In this document: in pieces, positions 1 through 7,528 of the stretch
Layout of the letters: each line of letters starts with the position of its first letter
Numbering within the stretch: position 1 is the stretch's first letter
Source: a virus
IMG/VR virus record: IMGVR_UViG_3300024999_000344
Location: 1 to 26,460 of that record
DNA: 26,460 nucleotides
Direction: 5' to 3' (one strand)
The notes under the pieces: model-generated
Seen by the model: only the letters and a program-made list of their open reading frames with translations
The model's database searches: none
Told to the model about the DNA's origin: nothing
Program-made: the position numbers and the translations under genes

Positions 1-977
1 TACAGTCTACTAAAGGACGAGCTAAAGAAGCATACAAAGCTCTTGGTGAACAAGCTAAGGCACTTCAACGAATGGGAAGTTTCACCGATACAGAAAAGGA
101 ACGCTTAGTTGCATTACAGAGCGGCACCATGAGAGCACCAATAAAAAATACTGTAACTCAGAATGTGTTTGAAAAGACCAAGCAAGCCAAGAAAAAACTT
201 GATGAGTTCGATGAAGTTAATGAAGACCTTAATGATGAAGAGCTTGACGATGTGCAAGAAACAACCAGCTCTAACATTCAAGTAATTTATGTAGCTGAAA
301 ATTACAAGACTTTTCTCGATAAGATTCCTAGCAATTCTGTGGGAATGGTAGAACTTGATCCACCATACGCGATTGAATTTAACGACAATTATGGTAAAAC
401 GAATAAGATCGAATGCAAAGCCCAAGATTGGGATGAAAAAGAACTTTATGATTTCTACTTTAATTATTTGCCATTAGTCTATGAGAAGATGCTTGACTGT
501 AGCTGGGCTTTAGTCTGGACAGGCAAGGAACATTTCATACAGATCAATAATATTGCACGAGAAATAGGATTTGGAGTTCAGTCTCCTGGTTCATGGAACA
601 AAGTTGGAGGCAGTACCAATAAACCTAAAACAAACATGGTGAGCAATTGGGAAATGTTCTTGCTGCTGCGCAAAGGTAATGCACAATTCAATACTCCTAG
701 CTTATCATCTTCAATTAACATAAGTACAGTTAGCTCAAGCCAACGCATTCACCAGTGGGAAAAGCCTATAGAGCTTTACGATCATTTCTTAAAAGCTCTA
801 GGTAAACCTGGTACGTTATTTATGAGTCTATTTGCTGGTTCTGGAAACTGCTTGATTAGTGCAGCCAAAGAAAAAATGATGCCAGTTGGATGTGATAAGA
901 GTCAGAAGTATATTCCAGAATTTTACCAAAGACTTGAAAACTATTTGGGAATAACTGCTGAAGTAGAAGGACTTTAA
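1..977 (+). CDS. DNA N-methyltransferase (beta-class order), 5'-truncated by the window edge
   Basis: Predicted S-adenosylmethionine-dependent methyltransferase acting on an exocyclic amino group (N6-adenine or N4-cytosine). Counting from the ATG at base 72, the catalytic DPPY motif is at residues 96-99 and the AdoMet-binding FAGSG motif at 254-258. This order (DPPY, target-recognition part, FxGxG) is that of beta-class enzymes. The frame has no stop between base 3 and base 72 and encodes a plausible charged helix there (ending KALGEQAKALQR). The ATG at 72 has no Shine-Dalgarno sequence, so the gene very probably starts outside the window with an extra N-terminal domain. No restriction endonuclease lies next to it, so it looks like an orphan phage methylase, perhaps for self-protection. 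Class is well supported; target base and site are unknown. Confidence 0.85.
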   Translation, partial: QSTKGRAKEAYKALGEQAKALQRMGSFTDTEKERLVALQSGTMRAPIKNTVTQNVFEKTKQAKKKLDEFDEVNEDLNDEELDDVQETTSSNIQVIYVAENYKTFLDKIPSNSVGMVELDPPYAIEFNDNYGKTNKIECKAQDWDEKELYDFYFNYLPLVYEKMLDCSWALVWTGKEHFIQINNIAREIGFGVQSPGSWNKVGGSTNKPKTNMVSNWEMFLLLRKGNAQFNTPSLSSSINISTVSSSQRIHQWEKPIELYDHFLKALGKPGTLFMSLFAGSGNCLISAAKEKMMPVGCDKSQKYIPEFYQRLENYLGITAEVEGL

Positions 978-997
978 TCTAAAGTGTAGGCTAGGTT

Positions 998-1267
998 ATG
1001 ACAAAATATAAAGTAGGCCAACTATCCGAACAGAAAGCCCCCATTACGCCTGGTTCTAACTGCTGCCTACACAAAAACATTGTGCCACTCGAAATAGGTT
1101 TTGCCTCTAAGAGCTGGCCGAACGGATATAAAAATGAGCCAAACTATAACTTTGCTGTTAGCATGATAAGTGCAAATGTTATACGGGTTCGTTCTTATCT
1201 TTGCTTGGATTGCAAACAAGAGATTAAAGCTCCGAATCCAGGAGCATTAACTAAGGATAGGATATAG
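998..1267 (+). CDS. Small Cys/His-rich protein, possible zinc-binding
   Basis: An 89-aa protein of unknown function. The visible signature is an N-terminal Cys-Cys-x-His (residues 22-25) and a distal Cys-x2-Cys in YLCLDCKQEI (about residues 70-73), separated by about 45 residues. Such spacing suits a small treble-clef or zinc-ribbon fold, so zinc binding is a reasonable inference but not proven. It lies 20 bases after the methyltransferase and 8 bases before the next gene in a same-strand run. Its ribosome binding site is weak (AGG within the bases just before ATG), and the same TAGGTTATG string recurs before the next gene. No enzyme motif is recognised. Confidence 0.7.
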   Translation: MTKYKVGQLSEQKAPITPGSNCCLHKNIVPLEIGFASKSWPNGYKNEPNYNFAVSMISANVIRVRSYLCLDCKQEIKAPNPGALTKDRI

Positions 1268-1275
1268 GTTATGCT

Positions 1276-1512
1276 ATGAACTTATTTAAAAAACTTTTTA
1301 AATCAAACTCTAATCTTGAAGAAAAATCAAAACCTAATCCTGGAGAATCATGGGAATTATTTGATAAATCTCCGTGGCCAAAACACTCTACATCAATAAC
1401 AATTTTAGATGTTAAAGATGATTGGGTAAGATATGATATGTCACCTTTGTTTATGGATCAAAGAATGGAATTAAAAAGTTTTTTACGTATTTATAAAAAA
1501 GTAAATAATTAA
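1276..1512 (+). CDS. Hypothetical small phage protein
   Basis: A 78-aa protein with a basic N-terminus (MNLFKKLFK), a polar linker, then a compact segment from about residue 25 (WELFDKSPWP) to the C-terminus containing LDVKDDWVRYDM. The segment reads like a small beta-rich domain of the kind often seen among phage early genes, but I cannot assign a family. Codons are strongly A/T-ending, more so than in the polymerase gene downstream. The gene ends 11 bases before the polymerase start and is presumably co-transcribed with it. Confidence 0.65.
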   Translation: MNLFKKLFKSNSNLEEKSKPNPGESWELFDKSPWPKHSTSITILDVKDDWVRYDMSPLFMDQRMELKSFLRIYKKVNN

Positions 1513-1523
1513 AGGAACCCTCA

Positions 1524-4046
1524 ATGATAATTCCTAGCATATCAACTACAGCAACTCCGCAGAAAGAAGATTCTTTCAATTGCTTAGCTGTAGAATGCGC
1601 TCCAACTGACAACATACTCACAGCCGAGATCGCAATGGTTGGCGAAGCTCCAGGCGAAATTGAAGTACTGAAGAATGAACCATTCGTAGGTCCGACAGGT
1701 TCTCAGCTTAATCGCATCTGTGCAGCTGTCAGACTCGCAAGATATAAAATCTATCTAACTAATGCTTGCAAAGCTAAGTTTCCAAAAAACAATACCGCAG
1801 TCTTATGGACTGATAAAGGCTATCGCCATCCAGACTGGAGTAAGTTACAGGCAGCACTAATTGATGAGCTTGCTCAATTCCCTGGCAAAGTCATAATGTT
1901 GCTTGGTGCAACTCCAATGAGACTTCTGCTCGATGAGTCTAAGTTTGATTCTATTACAAAATATCGCGGTTCTTTCTACCATGCTGAAGACTTCCCTCAT
2001 TTGAAAGAAAAACTTGCAGGCAAGATAATCGGTTTGTCTTATCACCCATCTTTCACCCTCCCGTACGGTCAGCCTATCCACTTTTATACAATGATTGCAG
2101 ACTTCACGAAAGCCTTGCGGATTATTGAAGATCCAGAATTGCTCGTTGACAATGTGGAAATAAAAATCAAGCCTAGCTTTGAAGAAATCATGCAATTCTA
2201 TGCATTGATTAAAACAAAGCAATATGTAGCATTTGACATTGAAGCTACGCCAGAATTTATTACCTGCTACTCATTGGCTGTCTACCATGATAATAAGATT
2301 CTCTCTATGTCTGTTCCTCTAATGAATAACCAGGGCAACTATTGGGCAACAGGAGAAGAGATAAAAATCTGGACTGGCCTAGCAGAAATCCTGAACAATG
2401 AAGCCATAGGCAAGATTTGTCAAAATGGAATGTTTGACATCATGTTTACTTTTCGTACCATGATGATTAAAACAGATAACTTTTATTTTGATACAATGCT
2501 TGCACAGCACATCTGCTATACTGAACTTCCAAAAGGACTTGATTACTTAACTTCAACATACACATATTATCCTTATTACAAAGATGAGGGTAAGCAATCA
2601 CATCTTAAGGCTATCAAAAACTGGTCACAATACTGGACTTATAATGCCAAAGACTCAGCATACTTATTACCAATAACTGAGAAGCTCTTAGAAGAATTAG
2701 GTGAATTCGATTCCATGGATGCTATGGATTATACAATGAATCTCCATAAGCCACTCATGGAAATGGAATTCAATGGCATCTTAACTGATACAGACGGTAT
2801 TGAAAAGATTAAATCTGAGTATGAAATCAAACTGATTGAGCTTCAGGCAGAGCTGAATAAACTCGCAGGTAAAGAGATCAATCCTGGTTCAGCGAAACAA
2901 ATGGTTGCATACTTCTACGGAACTTGTATGATCAAGCCATATGTGAATCGCAAAACTGGTTCAGTTACCTGTGATACTGTAGCCTTGCACAGAATTGCAA
3001 AGAAAGATGTTAAAGGATCTGAAGAAGCCAGGATCATTATAAAGATTCGTAAGTACCAAAAGATGGTATCAACTTACTTTAATATCCAGGTCGATGATGA
3101 TAAGCGATTACGTTGTAACCATAAAATCTCTGGAACAGTCTCTGGCAGGATTGCTACTGAAAAGACTTATTTTGGTACTGGATCTAACCTTCAGAATCAG
3201 CCGTATGTTTTCAAATATTATCTCATTACAGAAGACGGTTGGATTCTCTGCGAATGTGATCTTGCCAAAGCTGAAGCTCATGTAGTTGCATACCTTACTC
3301 AAGATGCTAACATGATCCAGTCGTTCGAATCAGGAATAGATGTGCATAGCTTTAATGCTAGTAAGATATTTAATGTTCCAATTGAAGAAGTAATTCATGA
3401 AGCTAAGACTAAAAAGGCTGATCAGAAATCTACCATGCGTTACATGGGTAAGAAAGTAGTTCATGCGAGCAACTATGCAATGGGTCCACAGACATTCTCT
3501 GACAACCTTGCAGCTGAGGAAATTTTCAAATCTCAATCAGAATGTAAGCGATTGCTTGATAGTTATTCTGACCGCTTTCCTGGGCTGAAACGCTGGCACA
3601 GATCAATTGAAGAAGAAGTACAGAAGAATCGAGTTCTCTACAACTTATTTGGACGGCCTCGTAGGTTTTTGGGTGAAATGAATGCAGCACTCTTCAGAAA
3701 TGCTTATAGCTACAAACCTCAGTCAACCGTTGCAGAGTTGTTAAATCGCGGAATGATAAAGGTTGTGAATGATCCTCGGCTCGGCAAACTTGGCTTTGAC
3801 ATTCGCTGCATGACAACTGTTCATGACTCGTTTGTATTCAGGTTTCATAAAAGCCAAATTTCAAACTTGCCGCAGATTCTTCTTATCATTAAAGATCATT
3901 TGACCCACACATTTACTTACAAGGGCAAGAGCTTTACTATTGGCTTGGATGCTAAGATCGGTACTCAATGGGCTGGCAATACGGCTGAAATCAGTAAGTT
4001 CACTCAGGAAGAATGTGATAAAGCTATTGAGAAGATAGGTTTTTAA
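1524..4046 (+). CDS. Family A DNA polymerase with N-terminal uracil-DNA glycosylase domain and 3'-5' exonuclease
   Basis: The 840-aa replicative polymerase. Residues about 30-200 resemble family-4 uracil-DNA glycosylase: GEAPGEIE at 40-47, PFVGPTG at 53-59, YLTN at 77-80 and HPS at 174-176. Residues about 230-390 form the 3'-5' proofreading exonuclease, with FDIE (D238, E240), NGMFD (N301-D305) and YNAKD (Y373, D377). The polymerase part has a Pol I-type SGR...NLQN region (539-560), motif A with D579 and E584, motif B with R639, K643 and Y651, and motif C VHDS (766-769). There is no 5' nuclease domain. The glycosylase Fe-S cysteines look incomplete: C20, C25 and C82 are present in non-canonical spacing, and no fourth is obvious. 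The start follows AAGGAA 7 bases upstream. Polymerase identity is very secure; glycosylase activity is inferred. Confidence 0.95.
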   Translation: MIIPSISTTATPQKEDSFNCLAVECAPTDNILTAEIAMVGEAPGEIEVLKNEPFVGPTGSQLNRICAAVRLARYKIYLTNACKAKFPKNNTAVLWTDKGYRHPDWSKLQAALIDELAQFPGKVIMLLGATPMRLLLDESKFDSITKYRGSFYHAEDFPHLKEKLAGKIIGLSYHPSFTLPYGQPIHFYTMIADFTKALRIIEDPELLVDNVEIKIKPSFEEIMQFYALIKTKQYVAFDIEATPEFITCYSLAVYHDNKILSMSVPLMNNQGNYWATGEEIKIWTGLAEILNNEAIGKICQNGMFDIMFTFRTMMIKTDNFYFDTMLAQHICYTELPKGLDYLTSTYTYYPYYKDEGKQSHLKAIKNWSQYWTYNAKDSAYLLPITEKLLEELGEFDSMDAMDYTMNLHKPLMEMEFNGILTDTDGIEKIKSEYEIKLIELQAELNKLAGKEINPGSAKQMVAYFYGTCMIKPYVNRKTGSVTCDTVALHRIAKKDVKGSEEARIIIKIRKYQKMVSTYFNIQVDDDKRLRCNHKISGTVSGRIATEKTYFGTGSNLQNQPYVFKYYLITEDGWILCECDLAKAEAHVVAYLTQDANMIQSFESGIDVHSFNASKIFNVPIEEVIHEAKTKKADQKSTMRYMGKKVVHASNYAMGPQTFSDNLAAEEIFKSQSECKRLLDSYSDRFPGLKRWHRSIEEEVQKNRVLYNLFGRPRRFLGEMNAALFRNAYSYKPQSTVAELLNRGMIKVVNDPRLGKLGFDIRCMTTVHDSFVFRFHKSQISNLPQILLIIKDHLTHTFTYKGKSFTIGLDAKIGTQWAGNTAEISKFTQEECDKAIEKIGF

Positions 4047-4060
4047 TTAAGAGATAATAA

Positions 4061-4076
4061 AATGGGAAAGCCCATT
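4061..4076 (+). promoter_or_regulatory. Perfect 6-bp hairpin in the polymerase/ATPase gap
   Basis: AATGGG and CCCATT flank a 4-base AAAG loop in the 65-base gap between the polymerase and the P-loop ATPase gene. There is no T-run after it, so it is not a convincing intrinsic terminator. It could be an RNA-processing or stability element, or chance. Confidence 0.3.
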
Positions 4077-4111
4077 CAACAATCGTATGTCGTTATTCAA
4101 GGAACCTTTTC

Positions 4112-5383
4112 ATGTCGAGGCAATTAGATAATTGGTTATCACACTACATGAAGTACACACAGCGAACAGAGCCACCAGAACTATACCATCTTTGGAGCGG
4201 ACTAACTGCAATAGCTTCTGCATTACGAAGAAAGTGCTATTGTAACTGGGGAGCACTTCGTGGTTATGTTTATCCTAACTTATTTGTATCTCTTGTCGGT
4301 CCACCTGGAGGACGGAAAGGCACAGCCATGAAAATTGCAAAGAGCTTTGTACAAAAACTAGACGTTAATATCGGTGCAGATTCGCTAGGCTCAACCCAGG
4401 CACTATATAGAGAACTCATGGACAGCGAAGATACTTATGTTGATCATGCTGGACTTACTCGCAAGCATAAGAGTGTATCAATCTGGTCAGAAGAATTCCA
4501 AGTCTTCTTGAACGACAGAGACCAAATGCTCCTAGCTTCTTTGACTGACCTATTTGATTGTGCAGATACTTGGAAGTATAAAACCCTAGCAAGAAAGACT
4601 GAAGACATATCCAATTGTTGGCTAACGCTTTTTGGTTGCATAACTCCTAGTCTTTTGCAATCTAAGCTGAGTCAAGATGCAGTTGGTGGAGGGTTAATCT
4701 CTCGAATCATTTTCGTAGTTGGCCAAGGCCCCAAGCAAAGAAGAGCCTTGCAGTTCTTGACTGAAGAAGAAGAAAGTACACAGAAAATGTTAGAAAACGA
4801 CTTACAAGAAATTGCAAACCTATCAGGACAGTTCACCCTCAGTAAGGATTTTCTCAAAACTTATGTCCGTTGGTATGAGCAAGACTATGACGAGTCAGGA
4901 GTTCCTAGCGAGCGATTCTTAGGATATAATCATAGGCGGCCATTACATCTGAATAAGGTCTGTATGCTTGTATGTGCTGCCGAATCTGACAACATGATTA
5001 TCACGGCTGAACATTTCGAGCAAGCCCTCGCAATAATGCAAGCAACAGAACTTGAAATGCCAAACGCATTCTATGGTTTAGGCTTATCAAGTCAGGCTAA
5101 CATATATGCAAAGATACTTTCATTCATTGATAGTCACGAATCTTTTGAGTGGACAGAACTTGTTAGAAACTTTCACCTAGATGTAGATAACATACCTCAG
5201 CTACGTGGATATGTCGAGATGGCTGAGCAATCTGGAATACTCAAGGCTGAAAATTCTGCTACAACTTGTATGTATACCACAATTCGTAAGCAACAAAAGC
5301 TTCGTGATCCAACATATCTTGATAGAACAGTCTTTAGATTGATGGACAGGAATGTTATTAAAAATCAAATGGAGAAAAACTGA
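4112..5383 (+). CDS. DUF3987-like P-loop ATPase, putative replicative helicase/primase component
   Basis: A 423-aa protein resembling the DUF3987 group of phage and mobile-element ATPases, which often stand in the place of a replicative helicase or primase-helicase. A Walker A loop GPPGGRKGT is at residues 63-71. A Walker B-like strand ending in acidic residues is SIWSEEF (E127, E128). The N-terminal LYHLWSGLTAIASAL segment is typical of the group. Residues about 335-400 look like a winged-helix-type C-terminal domain. The start follows AAGGAACC, about 8 bases upstream. The gene lies directly between the polymerase and two exonucleases, which supports a replication role. The ATPase fold is well supported; helicase activity is inference. 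Confidence 0.85.
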   Translation: MSRQLDNWLSHYMKYTQRTEPPELYHLWSGLTAIASALRRKCYCNWGALRGYVYPNLFVSLVGPPGGRKGTAMKIAKSFVQKLDVNIGADSLGSTQALYRELMDSEDTYVDHAGLTRKHKSVSIWSEEFQVFLNDRDQMLLASLTDLFDCADTWKYKTLARKTEDISNCWLTLFGCITPSLLQSKLSQDAVGGGLISRIIFVVGQGPKQRRALQFLTEEEESTQKMLENDLQEIANLSGQFTLSKDFLKTYVRWYEQDYDESGVPSERFLGYNHRRPLHLNKVCMLVCAAESDNMIITAEHFEQALAIMQATELEMPNAFYGLGLSSQANIYAKILSFIDSHESFEWTELVRNFHLDVDNIPQLRGYVEMAEQSGILKAENSATTCMYTTIRKQQKLRDPTYLDRTVFRLMDRNVIKNQMEKN

Positions 5384-5887
5384 ATGAAGTATTATATTGA
5401 TACAGAATTTATTGAATACCCATGTACAATTGAACTTGTTTCATTAGGAATAAAATGTGAAGATGGAAGAACTTTTTATGCAGAGTCAAATGAGTTTAAT
5501 ATTAATAAAGCAGATGATTGGGTAAAAGAAAATGTAATAGCTAAACTTTTGCATCAAAATAAAAAACCATTTATTGATAGGTCTCTTTCAAATTCTTTTG
5601 TTATGTTTTCAAATAATAGAAGAATTGCTGATATAGTAAAAATGTTTATTGGTAATGACGTTCCAGAATTTTGGGGTTATTATGCTGATTATGATTGGGT
5701 AGTATTTTGTTGGTTATTTGGAGCTATGATTGACTTACCGAAAGGTTGGCCAATGTATTGTAAAGATCTTAAACAACTATTAGATGATTATAAGATAGAA
5801 AAAATTCCTGATCCTGCTAATGAACATAATGCTTTATCAGATGCTATTTGGAATGAGAAGTTACATCAACATATTTTGATCAATTAA
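5384..5887 (+). CDS. DEDDh 3'-5' exonuclease, Rv2179c-like (RNase T superfamily)
   Basis: A 167-aa exonuclease of the DnaQ-like fold. Exo I is IDTEF (D6, E8), Exo II is within YYADYDW (D104), and Exo III is EHNALSD (H148, D153), giving the DEDDh set. The short length and the W-G-Y-Y-A-D-Y-D-W core resemble the Rv2179c-like group, whose studied members degrade RNA or short single strands, so the substrate could be RNA as well as DNA. The ATG directly abuts the TGA of the preceding ATPase gene, with GGAG inside its last codons, indicating translational coupling. Codons are strongly A/T-ending and clearly differ from those of the exonuclease that follows, suggesting separate acquisition. Confidence 0.88.
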   Translation: MKYYIDTEFIEYPCTIELVSLGIKCEDGRTFYAESNEFNINKADDWVKENVIAKLLHQNKKPFIDRSLSNSFVMFSNNRRIADIVKMFIGNDVPEFWGYYADYDWVVFCWLFGAMIDLPKGWPMYCKDLKQLLDDYKIEKIPDPANEHNALSDAIWNEKLHQHILIN

Positions 5888-5909
5888 TTATTAAAAGGAG
5901 AAAAACTAA

Positions 5910-6533
5910 ATGACACCAGCTACAAAAGTACTATTCTTTGACACTGAAACTTCTGATTTTATTAAAAAAGCTCTCTCTGCCAACGATCCCGAGCAAGCCT
6001 GGACAGTACAAATCGGAGCAATTCTTGCCAGCCAAGAAGAAGAATTTGACCAAATGAATGTCATTATCAAAAGTAATGGACGTTCAATGAATTATTATGC
6101 CCAAGAAGTACATGGCATCACCATTGAGCGAGCCGACACTGAAGGCATTGAAGAACTTGAAGTGGCTGAACAATTTGGATTAATGCTCAGGCAGGCTGAC
6201 TTAGTAGTATGTCATAACTTTGCTTTTGATTGGAACTATGTTTACCAGATGATGGAACGAAACCTTGATGAATTGTCAGATCTGGCGAGAAGTGCATTCT
6301 ATCTTGACCTGCCAAATCATTGTACCATGAAAGATAAGGCTGTGGTAAAAATGTGTGGACTGAAAAACAAGGCTGGCCGTGCAAAATGGCCAAAGCTAAC
6401 CGAGCTGCATGAACACTTATTTGGGGAAAGATTTGATGGAGCACATGACGCTTATGCAGATATCAGCGCAACTAAAAGGTGCTTTTTTGAATTGGTAAAT
6501 AGAGGAATTGTTACTCTTAATCTAGAGGGTTAA
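5910..6533 (+). CDS. DEDDh 3'-5' exonuclease, DNA polymerase III epsilon-like
   Basis: A 207-aa DnaQ-like exonuclease. Exo I is FFDTETSD (D11, E13), Exo II is CHNFAFDW (D107), and Exo III is HDAYAD (H179, D184). The EVHGIT segment at about 66-71 is characteristic of epsilon-type exonucleases. It probably removes 3' nucleotides from DNA during replication or recombination, or degrades host DNA; the sequence does not distinguish these. A strong AAAGGAG lies 8 bases before the ATG. It is the second stand-alone exonuclease in a row and the third DEDD domain in this block, counting the polymerase's own. Confidence 0.9.
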   Translation: MTPATKVLFFDTETSDFIKKALSANDPEQAWTVQIGAILASQEEEFDQMNVIIKSNGRSMNYYAQEVHGITIERADTEGIEELEVAEQFGLMLRQADLVVCHNFAFDWNYVYQMMERNLDELSDLARSAFYLDLPNHCTMKDKAVVKMCGLKNKAGRAKWPKLTELHEHLFGERFDGAHDAYADISATKRCFFELVNRGIVTLNLEG

Positions 6534-6535
6534 AA

Positions 6536-6706
6536 ATGGATAGAAATATTATGTTATCTTATTTGCGAAACCCTTATGGTATTGATGAACTTGAATTACG
6601 TACAGCAAGATTACAAGCTGCCGATGAGCTTGAAAGACTTTATAAGATTGAAAAAGGATTGAAAGATCTTGTATCAAAAATAGAAAAACAACATAATGGA
6701 GTTTAA
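6536..6706 (+). CDS. Small helical hypothetical protein (56 aa)
   Basis: A 56-codon gene (MDRNIMLSYL... to ...KQHNGV). It is supported by an AGAGGG ribosome binding site 5 bases upstream, a start two bases after the stop of the preceding exonuclease, and a stop two bases before the next ATG. The product is charged and mostly helical (DELELRTARLQAADELERL), possibly a short coiled coil. No family is recognised. Confidence 0.65.
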   Translation: MDRNIMLSYLRNPYGIDELELRTARLQAADELERLYKIEKGLKDLVSKIEKQHNGV

Positions 6707-6708
6707 CT

Positions 6709-7041
6709 ATGCAAATTGATCCTTGTCCATCAGAAGAAGATTATGAACCTATTCCTTCATTACGTGCAATTGAATGGCATAAATTTGCTAATAACGTCTT
6801 TAACCATATTGAAACCTATACAGTGCCGCAATACGGAGATAAAGGCCACGATCAATGTTCAGAGTTTAGCGAAGCTGACTTTATCACGCAAATGAAAAAG
6901 TATTTAAATCGTTATGGAAAGAATTCTCGTGAAGGCCAACAGAGGCTTGATTTGCTAAAAATTGCACACTATGCAGGGATGCTTTATGCAAAACTAAATG
7001 AAGAATCACAAGAGATTGATAAAATAATCATGCATGAATAA
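6709..7041 (+). CDS. Conserved phage protein of unknown function (110 aa)
   Basis: A 110-aa soluble protein. The central segment from YTVPQYGDKGHDQ through QMKKYLNRYGKN to LLKIAHYAGML (about residues 37-92) looks like a type I recall recurring among phage early genes, with Y-G-D near the start and L-K-I-A-H-Y-A near the end. I cannot give a Pfam name with confidence. It may be a small regulator or a nucleotide-metabolism accessory. It sits in a run of tightly spaced small genes between the exonucleases and thyX. Confidence 0.72.
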   Translation: MQIDPCPSEEDYEPIPSLRAIEWHKFANNVFNHIETYTVPQYGDKGHDQCSEFSEADFITQMKKYLNRYGKNSREGQQRLDLLKIAHYAGMLYAKLNEESQEIDKIIMHE

Positions 7042-7049
7042 GGATATTT

Positions 7050-7247
7050 ATGGACATTCAAAAGTTTATAATCACTATCCAGTGGGGAAAAGGTATGCAT
7101 TATGTCGCATCTACTTGTAATACTGAAAAACAAGCGGCAGAATTAGTTGCTTTTCATACTGGCAGATGTGATAAATTAAAACTTAAAACCAGACGTGGAG
7201 CTAAAGCAACTATTAGATCATGGCAATTAGTAACAGAGTCTAAGTGA
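7050..7247 (+). CDS. Hypothetical protein (65 aa)
   Basis: A 65-aa basic protein beginning MDIQKFIITIQWGKG. The alternating hydrophobic pattern suggests an alpha/beta mini-fold, and the second half is Lys/Arg-rich (KLKLKTRRGAK), which could bind nucleic acid. It starts 8 bases after the previous stop, with AAGGA in the gap, and its last codon and stop overlap the GTG of the next gene by 4 bases. No homologue is recognised. Confidence 0.62.
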   Translation: MDIQKFIITIQWGKGMHYVASTCNTEKQAAELVAFHTGRCDKLKLKTRRGAKATIRSWQLVTESK

Positions 7248-7495
7248 CTAAATTTATGAAAAAACTAACTGAACTAGACTTACAAAATGCTCTTGATGAA
7301 TGCGAATTATTACAGTTCAAATCTCATGGAGACTGGCTGGCTGGAATGGTCAAGCGATTGAATGCAGTACTAATGTTTAATGATTGTACTGAATTAGTTG
7401 GAAATGCATTGCTAAAGAAAAAAGTTATTCCACCAATAAAGACTGTAGTAACGATTGGCAATTCTGTTGAACCAGAAGTTCCATGCATTAGCTGA
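7244..7495 (+). CDS. Hypothetical protein (83 aa, GTG start)
   Basis: An 83-aa protein if read from GTG at 7244, which overlaps the preceding TGA by 4 bases (GTGA) and fits translational coupling. An in-frame ATG at 7256 would give 79 aa. Neither has a strong ribosome binding site, so I prefer the coupled GTG. The first two thirds look helical (LQNALDECELLQFKSHGDWLAGMVKRLNA, seen in pieces) with a short beta-rich tail. Function unknown. Confidence 0.6.
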   Translation: MTKFMKKLTELDLQNALDECELLQFKSHGDWLAGMVKRLNAVLMFNDCTELVGNALLKKKVIPPIKTVVTIGNSVEPEVPCIS

Positions 7496-7505
7496 AGTGA
7501 TTAAC

Positions 7506-7522
7506 TACACCTGGAGGGTGTA
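7506..7522 (+). promoter_or_regulatory. Hairpin presenting the ribosome binding site of the gene at 7529
   Basis: TACACC (7506-7511) pairs with GGTGTA (7517-7522) around a 5-base TGGAG loop. The Shine-Dalgarno core GGAGGG occupies the loop and the 3' arm, 10 bases before ATG 7529. The arrangement resembles a translational operator where a protein or folding could limit ribosome access. Only the pairing is seen; regulation is inferred. Confidence 0.4.
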
Positions 7523-7528
7523 ATAAAA

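Noticed and set aside
2440-2620. Possible frameshift or intein in the polymerase
   Set aside because: All exonuclease and polymerase motifs occur in order in one frame with normal spacing, so the gene is intact.
1524-4046. DpoZ-like polymerase for a 2-aminoadenine (Z) genome
   Set aside because: The unusual active-site residues raised this, but no PurZ- or DatZ-like gene is in the window and the glycosylase fusion points to another lineage.
4061-4076. Intrinsic terminator after the polymerase gene
   Set aside because: The stem is short and no T-run follows, and the downstream genes look co-transcribed.
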